A DNA stretch of 64,000 bases from Epinephelus fuscoguttatus (taxonomy: Eukaryota; Chordata; Actinopteri; Perciformes; Serranidae). A program made the translations under genes and the position numbers. The DNA lies in contig NC_064754.1 in assembly GCF_011397635.1 (NCBI RefSeq), positions 29,492,543-29,556,542 of the forward strand. Direction: 5' to 3'. The notes under the pieces were generated by a model, which saw only the letters and a list, made by a program, of their open reading frames with translations, did not search any database and was not told the DNA's origin. Positions within the stretch are counted from its first letter, which is position 1. Each line of letters starts with the position of its first letter. Shown here piece by piece: positions 23,826 through 35,909 of the stretch.

Positions 23826-24060
23826 AATAGTTCAACATTTTGGGAAATATGATTCACTTTCTTGCAGAGACTTCAGTGTTTCTACTGTAGGCTAAATATG
23901 AAGCTACCGCCAGCAGCTGGTTAGCTTAGCTGGAAAGTGCAAAAAGAACCCCTGCCTCTGTCTCCAGTCCTTGTGCGAAGCTAAAACCGGCCGCTGGTAG
24001 CTACATATTTAGAGTTGAAAAGTAAAAAAAAAAAAAAAAAAGTACTGCAACTTGCAGACT
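23826..24060 (+). repeat. MITE fragment, 'TTAGCTTAGC' family
   Basis: Begins AATAGTTCAACATTTTGGGA and contains GGCTAAATATGAAGCTACCG and GGTTAGCTTAGC. It ends near a run of 18 A (about 24025-24042). Related copies lie at 25380-25547 (reverse) and 50605-50950. Confidence 0.6.
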
Positions 24061-25379
24061 AGGGTTAGCTGTAGGACAAGGAAAGGTTACGCACATTGTG
24101 GGAAAGTCCCTCTTGCTTCAAAAGCTTCAATAGAAAGCAGAAAACAAAGAATTCAAAGTATCCTGAACTTCTCATTAATTGAACTGAATTAGACTCTCTA
24201 TATGCCAAGTATTTCATGACATCAAATGAGAAACATCTTCCTCTCAGATCTTACTCTCTGCTACCCTCAGGCTAGCCTTGGATGGCGGGCAGCCATGACA
24301 GGAATAAAATACAGAAATGACTGTTGGCAACTTGCCACCGCCTCTATCATATTCTTTTGTGCAGCCACATGCACGCAGTGTGGCAGTTAATGTTGTAAAT
24401 AATAATTTAATTACCACTCAGTGTCGGCTTCTTGCTTTCTTGTTGTGTCTTCCGCTGACCTCAGTATCTATTAAACCCATCATTTACCCAAATTTCCTCA
24501 CAGCTTATTCCTTATTGATGACAGCTCCCGATTACACCCAGAGGCTCTACTACAAATTGATGCGAATCCCTCAAGCGCTCCTGCTGCCAGGTATTTGGGC
24601 AAGGTGGTGGTGCAGCATTCATTCATGAAACAGATAGTAAAAAGAATCATTTCCACTAAGGACGGAGGTGGCAATGAAGTCCTGATGCTTTTGAAATCCA
24701 CCACAAACTTGAGAATTCCTCCAAAATTAGCCTTGGAGACAATAGATTGGTTCAGGAATGACTCCTACAGCCCAGACATGAGTTAGCATTTTAGCGCTCC
24801 CGGTTTCCTCGTCTTGAAGTCAATGGTTTTTTCTAATGTGTTTTTGGCTAGATGTCTGATTTAAGGTCTGTGGTTAACACAAGCTTAAGAGACTTTCACA
24901 TTTTGTTTTACAACATAAAATATGCCAGTAAATAGCCCACTGTAAGCTTTGAAGCTTGTATGTGCCTTAAAAAAAGTTGCTGACAAGTGGGTAAATGAGA
25001 CTACAGAACAGAATCAATTCCCTGGACTCAGTTTTATGCTTTTTTCTGGTGTTTGCATCTATGCTTCAAAAATCATAAAACTGGTGTTTGTTTGTGGAGA
25101 TTATATTGCAAAACATGTAAGTATCATCAACACTTGTTTGCCACAGAGCTTATTTTCTGCAATAATCGAAAATCTAATTTAAAAAATCCCATAGGCTATT
25201 TGTCAATGGAACCAGGACAACACTGACTTCCACATCAGCCTACAAATAAAGTCATCCCTGCACCACTCGACTGAGATGATTAGAAGGTAGTAACTCCTCC
25301 ATTGTACGTCTGTCACTGTCAGTTTACACGGGGTTATGTGCAGCACTATTTCTTGCCCATAGATTGTCATTTTAACACA

Positions 25380-25547
25380 AGGATTTTTTTCACCTTTTTA
25401 CCAAGCCAGCTAGCACTTATTTGTGTTTCCAACAACATGTCCTTGTGCTAGCTTCATATTTAGTGTACAGACTTGAGAGTGGTTTTAATCTTTTCATCTA
25501 ACAGTCTAAGTGTAAATTTCCCAAAATGTCAAACTTTTTTTTTTAAA
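25380..25547 (-). repeat. MITE fragment, 'TTAGCTTAGC' family, reverse copy
   Basis: Contains GCTTCATATTTAGTGTACAG and ends with TTTCCCAAAATGTCAAACTT, the reverse complement of the family start seen at 23826. Only the outer part is kept. A LINE fragment follows directly. Confidence 0.55.
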
Positions 25548-25554
25548 ATTCTCA

Positions 25555-25905
25555 TTTTTCCACAGGACAGCTGGGCTCAGCTGTAGAGATAAAATGAGGA
25601 GCTCAGACATTGGAGTAGAGCCGCTGTTCCTTCTCATCGAAAGGGGCCACTTGAGGTGGTTTCGGCATCTGATCAGGATGACTCCTGGGTGCTTCCCATT
25701 AGAGGTTTTCTGGGTACATCCAACTGGTAGATAGACACAGAACACGCTGGAGGGATTATATATCTTATCTGGATTGGGAATGTATCAGGATCCCCCAGAA
25801 GGAACTGGAAAGCATTGTGAAGACAAGGGATGTCTGGTGTACCTCACTCAACCTGGTGCCGCTGCTATCCGCCATGCAGTTCATTATTGAACCCTGAATC
25901 ATCTG
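25555..25905 (+). mobile_element. LINE 3' fragment, end of the reverse-transcriptase ORF
   Basis: The plus strand encodes, in broken form, the C-terminal end of a LINE ORF: a TLEGLYILSGLGMYQDPPE-like block matches the THWRDYISHLAWERLGVPQ block of the fragment at 37530-37870. Nucleotide blocks such as GGTTTCGGCATCTGATCAGGATG are also shared. It is 5'-truncated and damaged by several changes. The clade (L2-like or Rex-like) cannot be fixed by eye. Confidence 0.7.
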
Positions 25906-25920
25906 AATCATACAGCAGTG

Positions 25921-26080
25921 CAGTGCATTCACTTAAAAAATAAGATTAGCCTATTATCTCAGAACTATGATAAAAGTTTTCGTGGAAGAAAAATTGCTCT
26001 TGTTTTTTACTTTTCTCAGAATTCTGAGATAATAATTCAGAAAAAACAGCAGAATTTTTTTCCTAAGTGAATGCATTATG
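25921..26080. mobile_element. Small MITE
   Basis: The left end CAGTGCATTCACTTAAAAAA and the right end (reverse complement ATGCATTCACTTAGGAAAAA) form a terminal inverted repeat. It is about 160 bp, AT-rich and non-coding, and sits right after the LINE fragment. Confidence 0.55.
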
Positions 26081-26104
26081 CTTCCATTGAAACAAACAAG
26101 ACAA

Positions 26105-26140
26105 GATTGCCATCATAATCTGTTCATTATGATGGCAATC
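26105..26140. repeat. Perfect 15-bp hairpin
   Basis: GATTGCCATCATAAT at 26105-26119, a 6-base loop, then its exact reverse complement at 26126-26140. It lies just outside the MITE at 25921-26080. It is too short for a typical miRNA precursor, and no T-run suggests a pol III terminator. Confidence 0.8.
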
Positions 26141-26848
26141 ATAGGCAACATCAGATGTTGACATTTTCTGATGCATGTTATATAATCTGTATTCAAAAAC
26201 TGTCTTTCAATTTACTATGGATTTGGACTATCACTATGAAGATTGTTGTGCATTTTAGGAGAACTTTAGCATTTGCACTGTATCTCCTCCAGAAAGAACT
26301 GAAACAAGTATGGCACATTTTAAACATAGGAAATGACTTTTGAAAATAAAGCATAATATCCAAATACATCTTAAATGTCAGAGAGTGACACCATCAAAGA
26401 ACTCATAAGGTTTGGCATTAGTTTGCTCGTAAACAGATGTTCAGTTATTGCTTTGCACAGTTTGCTCTTGATGGGCCTGCTGCGTTTAACACTGAAAAAT
26501 GGTCTGATGTCGGTGCAGACATCTTTTTTATGACCTCTACTTTAGATTTTCATGTCAAATTACAAGCATAACTGGAAGGGCTTTGTCATCAGCTATCATT
26601 ATAACAGTGTGGAGGAGACGCTGATGTGCAACAAAATGGGTCCAAATATGGGTGAGTGAAGCTCCTCAGAGGGGGTTGGATTTTGCAATTTGATCCTCTC
26701 TATAATCTCTCTCCTCTCCAAAACCAACATTACACCATCATTTGAGAATTATGAACTCTTCGCAGGATTTCACTGTAATTTTAGAGACTGTAACTGCTGA
26801 CCTGAACCAAGTGCAAAGGCTCAAATGCTACTTTCAATCCCTCTCTGC

Positions 26849-26856
<8 letters not shown>

Positions 26857-26893
<37 letters not shown>
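26857..26893 (+). repeat. (CA)n microsatellite
   Basis: A nearly pure CA run after a CT-rich stretch. Confidence 0.9.
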
Positions 26894-26896
<3 letters not shown>

Positions 26897-27609
26897 AACA
26901 CACAGCACACAAATATAATTTCCTGCCTCTCCTTCACACAAAACATTAAGTTAAAAAACGTTTAGTCACCGTCGTCCGAGGAGCCGCGCCCTTCACGATA
27001 CTTTATCATAACAGCCTACTGGTCGTTTGCCATCAATCATGGTTGATAAATGAGGCCAAAGTGCAGTTACTGATAACACCTGTTTCCACAATGACTGTCT
27101 TTGTTCACTTAGTCAGTGTTTGCGTTCCCACTCAGTATTTCTGTCCTGAGCCGTGTGTGTTCTTGTTACTAGGTGACAGGAGTTAGACAGACTTCATGTG
27201 TGTTGAAAGCCTCCAGGGCAAAGATTAGTCAACCATTTGGGTGTGTCTTGTTTAAAAAAAACCTCTCTGGGCAAAGCCCCAGGTCATTTACTTTGTTTGG
27301 TCACAAAACTTGCACTTTTCTTCAAGTTTTCTTGTTTGAGCTCTCAGAGCATCAAGTTCAACACAGCTTTTCTCTCCAGCCTAAAGCTTTCCACAGTGGA
27401 GCTGTTAACCATTGTTCACCCTTTCCTGACAACAGCCCTGTTACGTAACACAGATTTCCGCAACTCCTCCTCCCACCTCCCATCTCCCATAATGTCATGC
27501 AGTTGCCTTGACGACTGCATAAACAGAGCCATGTTATTGCAAAAGATTTAGACTTTTTCTGAAAGGCCAGTAAAGTCACAAAACAACACAACTCGTAGTC
27601 ACCAGCAGA

Positions 27610-27615
27610 TTTATT
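27610..27615 (-). terminator. Poly(A) signal of keratin A
   Basis: TTTATT on the plus strand gives AATAAA on the minus strand, about 165 bp past the keratin A stop codon. A CA repeat (27630-27648) lies within the 3' UTR. Confidence 0.7.
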
Positions 27616-27776
27616 TGTCAGACAGGTCACACACACACACACACACACGGGCTTCACTTTCAGCATATCTTTTTTCAGTACGGTTTCACTCATCTCGTGT
27701 AACAGCTTTTATTAGTTGGAGTGTTTGTGTGTGGGTGTGTGTGTCTGAGAACAGCTTGTCCTGCCAGTTGGACCTC

Positions 27777-30696
27777 CTAGCTGGAGCTGCGCACAGTGGT
27801 GGTTGTGACTGTGGTTTTTGAGCCCCCTGTAAAAAAAGAGAAGGAAAAAATCATGATGGCAGTGCTCCAAGCTTGTATTACACTGACTGTACTGTTATTA
27901 TGTAATGTCTTGTTAAAACAGACACTTACCTGTGCCAATAGGTCTAGAATGAGGGAGAGGGAAGAGAAAAGGAAAACAGTGAGTGAAACAGGCATGATTT
28001 TCTTCAGTAAATGAGTGCATACTTTGGTCTTATCGCTCCATGCTCCTGCATCTACCTGGACTCCTCTGTTTCCAGCAGGCTCCTGTAGGTTGCAATCTCC
28101 TGCTCCAGCCTGGTCTTGATGTCGAGCAGCATCTTGTAATCCTGGCCCTGTTGCTCGATGCTCGCGCGCACGTTGGCTAGTTCGGCTTCAAGCATGTTGA
28201 TTGTGTTCTGGAAGCCGGCGAGCATGGCGCTGTAACGTGCCTCTGTTTCTGCCAATGTGTTTTCCAGAGCTCCTTTCTGTGAGAGATTAGAAGGGAAAAG
28301 GAGCTGAATTCATGCACAAGAATTGAGGCACATATAGTCTGTTGTTCATACTTGCAAACCAGTTTACTGCAGTAAATCTTTCGTGACACATCTATAGTGT
28401 GTAACCATCAACCACGCCCTGGATTATATATGTCAGACAGACACAAAAGCATGTCTGTATTTGTTTAGTATGTTCTCCTTACTTTATGGGGTATTAATTA
28501 GCAGAGGTGCATGCATTGGGGTTTGAATGTGTCTTTTAGCAGCTTCTCCACTGTTACACAGGAGCAAAATTGTGCTCTTGCAGGGAGTGTCGAATGATTT
28601 ACTCCAGCTGGGCACAGATAATCCAAGAGAGCATGACTTTTTGGGTCATCTAGTTCAACATTCCTTCAGCTCTTTTCGAGCTCTTTTATGTCTTCCAGAG
28701 TTTGAGCAGATGCCTGTGAAATGTTTCCCCCAGCAGGAGCCCTTCCCTCCCTTCTCGTCAGCCCCCATCACTCTTATCTTTCTCTCCCTCCCTTCGTTGT
28801 TTCAATAAAGCCTCTCTCTGTTCCCCTCCCTTCTGCTCTTTCCCCCTCTATCACTGTCTGTTTCTCCATTTCCCCCGACAAGACACTGATCTGGGGATTT
28901 TGCTCATATAAGGCAAGATCAGTGAGATGTGAACAGATGCTCACCATGCTGAGCTGAGACTGTAGCTCAATCTCCAGGCCCTGCAGTGTGCGCCGAAGGT
29001 CACCGATCTCTGTCTTGGACGTCTGGATTGTCTCTGTGCTGACTGCTACCTCCTTGGATAGAGCTGCCGACTAGAGCAAGAAACAGAGGCACAGTTGTGA
29101 TGAAGGAGAAGCCTTGTTGATCACTTGTCTTAGTTTCACAGAAGATTATGTTTAATTACAGGTTAGGCTCTTTAGGGAGTAAACCCAGTCATTTGCAACG
29201 TGTGGGATATGATTGTTTATGGAAAAGTCTTTTCACCTTCTCATTAAACCAGCCCTCCTGCTCACGTCGATGTTTGTCAGTGATGGCTTCGTACTGGGAG
29301 CGGATCTCCTCCAGGACTTTGTTGAGGTCTTGCTGGGGTGCGGCATCCACCTCCACGTTGACTGTGCCGGTGAGCTGAGAGCGCAGTGCTTCCAGCTCCT
29401 GAACAACCATTGGAGGAAGGAAAGCAGAATTAAGACCTGTTTGCAGAGTTTCAAACAGGAGGTGAGCATTGTAGCGAGAGGATGTGCATCACTCACCTCT
29501 GCGTGATTCTTCTTGAGGTAGGCCAGCTCATCCTGCAGGCCCTCGATCTGCATCTCCAGGTCGGCCTTTGTCAGGGTGGTCTGGTCCAGCAGACGGCGCA
29601 GGTTGGCAATGTCAGCCTCAACTGACTGGCGCATCATCAGCTCATGGTCAAATCTAATTAGTTCAGAGAGTAGAGAACACAGATGTGAGGCAGGTGTCAC
29701 CCCTAAGCCTTCTTGTTTTACATTAACACGATGGAGATAGGTCCACAGAAAAATGAAGACTCATGCTTACTTGGTTTTGAAGTCATCAGCAGCCAGCTTG
29801 GAGTTATCAATCTGGAGCAGGATGTTGGCGTTGCCGATGGTGGCGGCGGCAATCTTGAAAGAAGAGGAACATGTGGGGTGGGTCAGAAGGCAAAAGTCTC
29901 GATTGTGCTGTTGTGTAAACTTGCTTGCTCTGCTGCCAGAATTACACACTGATATATCAGTCAACTTCCCATGCAGTGCCTCTCAGCTGCATCAGAAGCA
30001 TCATAGATGAAGTCTCACAGCTGCAACACTGAGTCATACTGCCATGCACAGTATTGTTCTACACACTGAACAAATTTTTCTTCTTTATTTTGAACTTTTA
30101 CAAATCACACATCATTACTTATCCATCAAAAGACCAATGATTCAGGAGCACAAGAGATCATGCAGACTTTAGTTGTGCCTGTGATGTCTGTAACACTTCC
30201 GTTGATAATCATTAACAGCACAGCAAACATTTGACTTGGGTGGTGTATAATCAGTGGAGGCTGATGCAAACTATACCTTGTCCTTCAGGTCATTGATAAT
30301 GGCCCAGTAGTTGCTGTAGTCCCTCTCAGCTGCAGGCCCCTTCTGCTCGTAGTACTCTCTGATCTGCATCTCCAGCTTGGCGTTGGCCGCCTCCAGGGAG
30401 CGGACCTTGTCCAGGTAGGAGGCCAGACGGTCGTTCAGGTTCTGCATGGTGGCCTTCTCGTTCAGGTGCACAGCGCTCTGGTCCAGGGCGCTGGACAGGT
30501 CGAACCCACCGCCCATACCCATGCTGCCTCCCATGCTGCTTCCCAAGCCACCTCCATACCCAGAGGAGACAGTGCGGACGCTGGTAGATGAGATGCGTGG
30601 GCCTCCTCTAAAGCTGAGTCCTGACACACTGTGAGCCTTCTGGGGTGCAGCACTTGTTCTGTAGCTGTGGCTCTGCCTGATGCTGTGGCCGTACAT
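27777..30696 (-). CDS. Type I (acidic) keratin A
   Basis: A type I intermediate-filament protein that pairs with a type II keratin in epithelial cells. Exons (minus strand, 5' to 3'): 30696-30277, 29853-29771, 29653-29497, 29398-29237, 29070-28945, 28276-28056, 27943-27930 and 27826-27777. They total 1233 nt (410 aa). The Ser/Gly-rich head covers residues 1-79. The rod (about 80-389) opens with the helix-start motif [20 protein letters not shown] and contains [13 protein letters not shown] and [10 protein letters not shown]. It ends in [14 protein letters not shown], which differs from the usual YRxLLxGE helix-end motif. The tail is only about 20 residues, ending TTTTVRSSS. Exon 7 is a 14-nt micro-exon. 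The start is the ATG at 30696 ([10 protein letters not shown]). The frame stays open upstream to 30948, but that part is not keratin-like. It looks most like K13/K19-type fish keratins; I do not assign a symbol. Confidence 0.93.
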
Positions 30697-30744
30697 GATG
30701 ACTGACTGTCTGCTGGTCGAGAGAGAACACGAGGAGAGAGGACT

Positions 30745-30750
30745 GTTATA
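30745..30750 (-). promoter_or_regulatory. Candidate TATA box of keratin A
   Basis: TATAAC on the minus strand (complement of GTTATA), about 50 bp upstream of the ATG. A TATATC at about 30804-30809 is a rival at a distance closer to that of the other two keratins. Either is plausible. Confidence 0.35.
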
Positions 30751-30759
30751 CAGCTGTAG

Positions 30760-33700
30760 ACTGTAGCAGGACTGTGGAGCTTGATAGAAGGAGGCAGGCT
30801 CTTGATATAGTGCTGGACCTGGGGCGGGCCTGGCTGGGAGGAGGGAAGTGGAGAGGGTAGGAGGGAGTTTTCCTTTACAGTTCAGCCATGGGCTTGGCAG
30901 AACCTCCATTTGTTTTCTTTTAAGGACCAGGGTTCCGTTTCTTTCCACTCCTGTGAGGAAACTGCTGTGGAATGTGTGTGTGTGTTACTGTGTGATTGCG
31001 TGTGAGGGTTCTGTTGGTCCATGGGGACCTCTGTGAGTGTGTGCACATGTACGTATGCCTCCATCTGCAAGTATGACCTCTGTATGCTTTCATAAATACC
31101 TGCAGGTCTAGTCTTGATCTCAGCAGTCATTTATAATGCAAATAGAAAAGGTGTGTTATTGTTTTAGTGTCCCGCCATAAGTCAACATTGATATTAAGCT
31201 CTTTGCAAATAAAATCTTTCATCAGTGGGACCCATGATGATAAGGTTGCCTTTCAGACGAGTTAACCCAAATGAAACATATCCCAATAACCAGTAAATGC
31301 TACCAAACTGGTTTCATGAATCATTTCTTTGCAGACGATTATTTGTAGCATCATTAATTTATAGTAACATACTGTGTGAGCAATAAGAGATTTTATACAG
31401 TTACTCTTTTAGAGGAAAAATAATATCAAGAGATAGAAGACTCTGATATTTCATCAAGTGCTAATTTTATCTGTGGTCGACCTGATAAAATGAGCCTATA
31501 ATTGATAAAGTTGTTACTGACTGACAGCTGCACAAAGACTCTGTTGCCTTGAACCACAAACCAGCGTTGTTTTCCACATTTCAGTCAAACCCATTTAAGG
31601 GAGTCCGTCAGACCCCATTGTTCACCATATCACACTCTACATCCCCCCTCAGTTCTGTATCCTGTGTGTGCGTGCACAGTTCATTTTGTTGGTTTTGGCC
31701 TCCGTCATGGGCTGTGTGAGGGATGAGACAAAGCGCCTCAAGGGATTGTGTGTGGTTGCTGTGTTAGTGTGTGTGTGTGGGCATATTTGAGGCTGGCTGG
31801 GTGTGCGCAGAGATGGGCTGTGGCCAATTTCTGTGCTCTTGTAGCGTAACATCTGGTGTCAGCTGGGGGGAGGTGAGGAAGGCATATGGGGGTCACCTCT
31901 CAGAGGGAGAAGTGAATCATACTTCTTATGAACTGCATGCTTACTCAACTGCATTACATAATCTCCCTAAACAAATGGAGATCTTGATCACAGATACTTG
32001 TGGACAAATTAGAGGATTCTTTTTGGAGTAGGACATAAAGTGTAAACCAAGGACCCATCTCAGCCTTTAAACGTTTGTATGCAAACCAGAAACACATGTT
32101 CTCGACCTTTACTGTAGTTCTGTGTGGTAACCAGAAACCTCCCTGAGTTCAGTTCTGAGTCCAGTTAATCACTGCTGCAGTTATTCAGGTCACAAGTAAT
32201 GTTAAAGCTTATATTTTAAAGGAAAGTTTGGAAATAAGAATATTCAGTTTAGATCAGTGAATATACGTCCACCTACCAACACATCTAACTCACAATTTAG
32301 CATGTAAAATCTTGTTTGATTAATATGTAAAAAAAAATTAAAGTGTAAAAACAACAAGGTGTGGTTTCATGTAGAGACTTGTGTAGAAATAGTCAGACAC
32401 ATCCTGGAGTTTGGTCGTTATTGTGAGGTTGCCAGGTAGCCAGTGGAGAACTTCATAATTACTGTGCCCAGCCAAGGCTATTTCCAGTCTTTACACTAAG
32501 GTAAGATAACAGGTTGCTGGCTCTTGCTTCATATGTAGCGTAATGGGAGTGGTATCAACCTGCTTATTTAACACTACATACACAAGCATAGGTGTATTTC
32601 TCAAAATGTTGTATTATTCCTTTACATGACCCACACTATGAGAACACTGCAGCATCTTATGCCAGACTCATTCCTTTCTGTATTATTCTAGACTCTTTTA
32701 GACTTCTGTTGCTCTTGCCTTGATTGGAGTTATACACAAGTCAAGTTATGTGTATTTCTGTAGCCCTTAATCGCTGTTATGTATAATCTCAGCGGGCCTG
32801 TCAGCACCCACATTATGAAAACAGTGATTGAAAAATGACTCTTCCAAACTCAGACCCTCCCTGAGAACAAGAAAAATGTCCCACTAGGAGATCAGAGGGG
32901 AAAAATACACAAAACCATGGGAGGTGCTGCCAGCTGTCTCATGGGTGCAGAGAACGGGCAAAGACTCTGAAGACTTGTGCAATGTCTCTCTAAAAGTAAC
33001 ATCTAGGTGAGTTTAGTGTTTGTTGTCCACAACATGCCATGTGCATTAATGTTTCACAGTTTTAAGGAGCCTTTTGTGCTGAGACTTTGTTGCAGTTCAA
33101 TCTTGGCACAGATGCTGAGAAACAGGCAGGGACAGGCAAATACCTTGCTGGTTGGGTTGACTTCTAAAACGTAGCTTTGTGCACAGTAGGATGAAGACAA
33201 ATGACTGTTTGACATTAACAATGTGTCAGAGGAGAGCGGAGGAGGTTATGTCTTCATGGGCTGGAGACCATAGATGGGTGTTTTCACTAAAACCAACCTC
33301 ATGATTCATGCACACGGTTGACTGATGTCCCCTCTACAGTCTCACAAGAAACTCTACCACTTTGTCGTTTTCATGTATTTTAGCTGTCCTATCAGTGCTG
33401 CCATTTTCAGAGATGTTGTAATTACTATGGCGAATGAGTAAGGCATGTAATGACTGCGTGTTTCCAGCTTCTCATGAGAGCTTCAAACCCAGATTAAGCT
33501 ACTTTTTGGTATCTGGCTCAACAGGACTGAGAGCAAAGTCTGTGATACTGAATATTTACACAAAACAAATGGGGCATGCAAGACTTCCAGTAACACTGAA
33601 GCTTAAAAAAACACACATAATGTAATATCTAATCACTGATTTAGACAGTTAAATCCTGTAAATCTTTGAGAGCTTTACTTTTAACTTTATCGAAATCTTA

Positions 33701-33984
33701 AAGTGTCTCCACTTGTTCTTTGTGGGAGCTTTTTATGCCTTATGAGTAGTAAGCTGTATGACTCAGAAGATATACTGCTCCACCTACTCCCCCTTCAAAT
33801 CCCAATGAAACATGTTCAATAAAACTGAAGATAAGATTATTCGATAAACAGATTCTAACCTTTAGCAAAGCAGATGAAGAAATCTGTTGCTCGACACCTT
33901 TCAGTGATTTTTCCTTTCATGTTGCAGCTTGTAAATCACGTGAAATGTGTATAAGGAGTGCTACAAGTTAGTCACAGTGCACTG
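30760..33984. other. Gene-free stretch upstream of keratin A
   Basis: No exon, RNA gene or repeat family that I can name. There are a few short TG runs (near 30975-31060 and 31763-31780). It may hold enhancers for keratin A, but nothing in the sequence proves this. Confidence 0.5.
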
Positions 33985-34204
33985 TACAGACTGAGACACA
34001 CAACAGCTTTGAAAAGGTGTGAACAACTGCAAATAGACACAAAATGATTATAAGGAGATGCAAAGCAACTACAAAGAAATTCAACATGTTCACAAAGGAA
34101 GATAAAACAACTACAAAGAGACACAACACCATAAAGAGATGCCAAACAGCTGACACAGAGACTCACATATCTTTAAATAAACAACCACAAATAGACACAA
34201 AAGA
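33985..34204 (+). repeat. Minisatellite, left part (ACAAAGAGACACAAA units)
   Basis: Imperfect tandem units of about 18-24 bp built on ACAACTACAAAGAGACACAA and AAAGAGATGCAAA. The same array resumes at 35910. The two parts were probably one array before a DNA element landed inside. Open frames on the minus strand here (Cys/Leu/Phe/Val-rich) are products of the repeat. Confidence 0.75.
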
Positions 34205-34205
34205 C

Positions 34206-35909
34206 CCGAGCAGTATGGTACGGTACAGTTTAGTTTGGTACGCATTTTTTGCAAAAATTGTGGATGGTACCAATGGAACCGCTCTGTCCCCGTTTTTGGT
34301 CCCCCCTCTGTTGGGGTACCTAGCACACAGATCTGGTACTAAAAGGTGGAGCTGTGAACACTGCGGTCCGTTGATTGGTCAATAGCGGTCTGTCACTCTG
34401 CTCAGGGCTGAGTTGTGGTCTTATGTAACCTCTGTTCATACCGTGGAGAGTTTTACATATATTAGTAAACTGTAACTATAAAAATAAAGAGGATGTTTTG
34501 ATGCCTCTTGCAGCAGCTGGAGTCTAAGAAAAATAATTCACTGTATCAACTGCTGGCAACATTTTACTGCCACTTTTTTTTACTTGTTGTGTTACTCAAT
34601 GTACGAGTTGACGACGTGAGTCCATCAGAAAACATTAAATTTCAATGTGATAACTGTGACCATTACTTTAGTTTTTATTGCCTCTCTTGGATGAAACAGA
34701 CATTCAGAAATAAGTGGATCTTTAAGCGCTTAAAAATATATATTAATTTTGACCAGATTACGTGAACTGCCTATATACCAGTCCTCACTCTGAGGAAAAA
34801 AAAGTGTCATGGAGCATCGTTCCTGTGGGCTCCGGCAACACTAAACCGCTGAGCTTGCCTTAAGCCTAGTTCACATTGCACGATTTTCACCGCGATTTTG
34901 ATGTTGCAGAGGATCTTGAGAGCCACCTTTGGGTCGGAGGTGAGTCGGCAGATAGTCTGCCACAATGAGTCCTCATGTGTGAACAAGCCTACAAGCAAGT
35001 TGCCCCCTCGTCTGTGACTGGGACTGGATATCTGGCATGCTAGAAAACTGGAGAAGGCTGACACGACTGACAAAGAGCATCAGCCAATGAGAGGCGGGCG
35101 TCAGCACGCAGGAGGACGGAAGAAATGTGAGGAGGACAAGCCATCTTTATATATCCGTCTAATGAGTTATTTAAACGCATGATAGTATGCTGGACTGCAG
35201 TCAGTTCTTTTGGGCTTGTTTCCATAGCCCTGGTTGCTTGTTTCTCTCCCAAGATCTGGCAACACTGACAAGCTGACCGGCAAGCTACAACAACAATGGC
35301 GGCATCCACAGGATCACGGGGAGCGTGCTGTTTTTGGACCCAGGATAATAAAGAATATCCATGCCTTTACGATGTGTCGTCTCCAAGTTTGGTGACGTCA
35401 CCACGTTATCTGGGGCTCTGTCAGCAAAGGCTCGGTGGAAAAATCTTGTGGTGTGCACACACAGGTCGTAACACAGTTGGCGAGACTCCCACTGACAGAA
35501 ACACACGTCGCCAAGTATGAACACTCAAAAGATTACGATAGTCTCCACGTCAGGGTGAAAATCGTGTAATGTGAACTAGGCTTTAGAAGAACTAAATACA
35601 CAAACCTGCTATTTCTGAATATCCCATGGAGAGAGACTCTCACTGCAGCCTGTTTTATTATGTTCAGGAAATGTTGGCGTGCAACCCTGTTCTGTGGACG
35701 ATAAATGTGGTGCAGACTGATGAAAGGAGGAAATACAGTGAGTGCTGGACGGAGCAGTGAGTGACAACATCCCCACCCAGATGAAAGAGTACCAATTGCT
35801 GTAGAAACACTTAACTGACCTAGGGTCTAGGTACCATGTCTGAAGGGTTACTTTTGATTCCAAAGGTACCATACCAAAAGTTTTTGGTTGAAACGGGGCT
35901 CCACAGTCC
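34206..35909. mobile_element. hAT-like element inside the minisatellite
   Basis: The left part starts with CAGTATGGTACGGTACAGTT and includes GTTTTTGGTCCCC and GGGGTACCTAGC. The right part includes GGTACCATGTCTG, AAAGGTACCATACC and GTTTTTGGTTGAAACGGGGC. GGTAC-rich ends of this kind are common in fish. It holds a second element at 34860-35585. No transposase is seen. Class and exact ends are uncertain. Confidence 0.5.
34860..35585. mobile_element. Inverted-repeat element nested in the 34206-35909 element
   Basis: Terminal inverted repeats of about 32 bp: left TTAAGCCTAGTTCACATTGC then ACGATTTTCACC; right, in reverse complement, TAAAGCCTAGTTCACATTAC then ACGATTTTCACC. They differ at only 2 positions. 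It is about 726 bp and non-autonomous. The target duplication is not clear. Confidence 0.75.

Larger units (their letters stand above)
19436..27590. other. Gene-free interval between smap1 and keratin A
   Basis: About 8.2 kb with no exon I can support. It holds the repeats listed separately (about 19785-20060, 20358-20670, 22085-22215, 23826-24060, 25380-25547, 25555-25905 and 25921-26080), a CA microsatellite near 26855 and a hairpin at 26105-26140. The other stretches (20680-22080, 22220-23820, 24060-25380 and 26140-27590) are AT-rich with only short chance frames. Confidence 0.7.

Noticed and set aside
26105-26140. miRNA precursor
   Set aside because: A 15-bp stem with a 6-base loop is too short for a normal pre-miRNA.
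29233-29700. 155-codon minus-strand frame
   Set aside because: It reads through keratin A exon 3 into intron 3 and then exon 4 in a wrong frame. True exons end at GT donors that keep the keratin frame.
30697-30948. 84-codon N-terminal extension of keratin A
   Set aside because: The frame is open by chance but the peptide is not keratin-like and covers the likely TATA boxes; [10 protein letters not shown] is a normal keratin start.
35040-35524. Minus-strand frames inside the nested inverted-repeat element
   Set aside because: They lie wholly within a non-autonomous element and do not resemble transposase.
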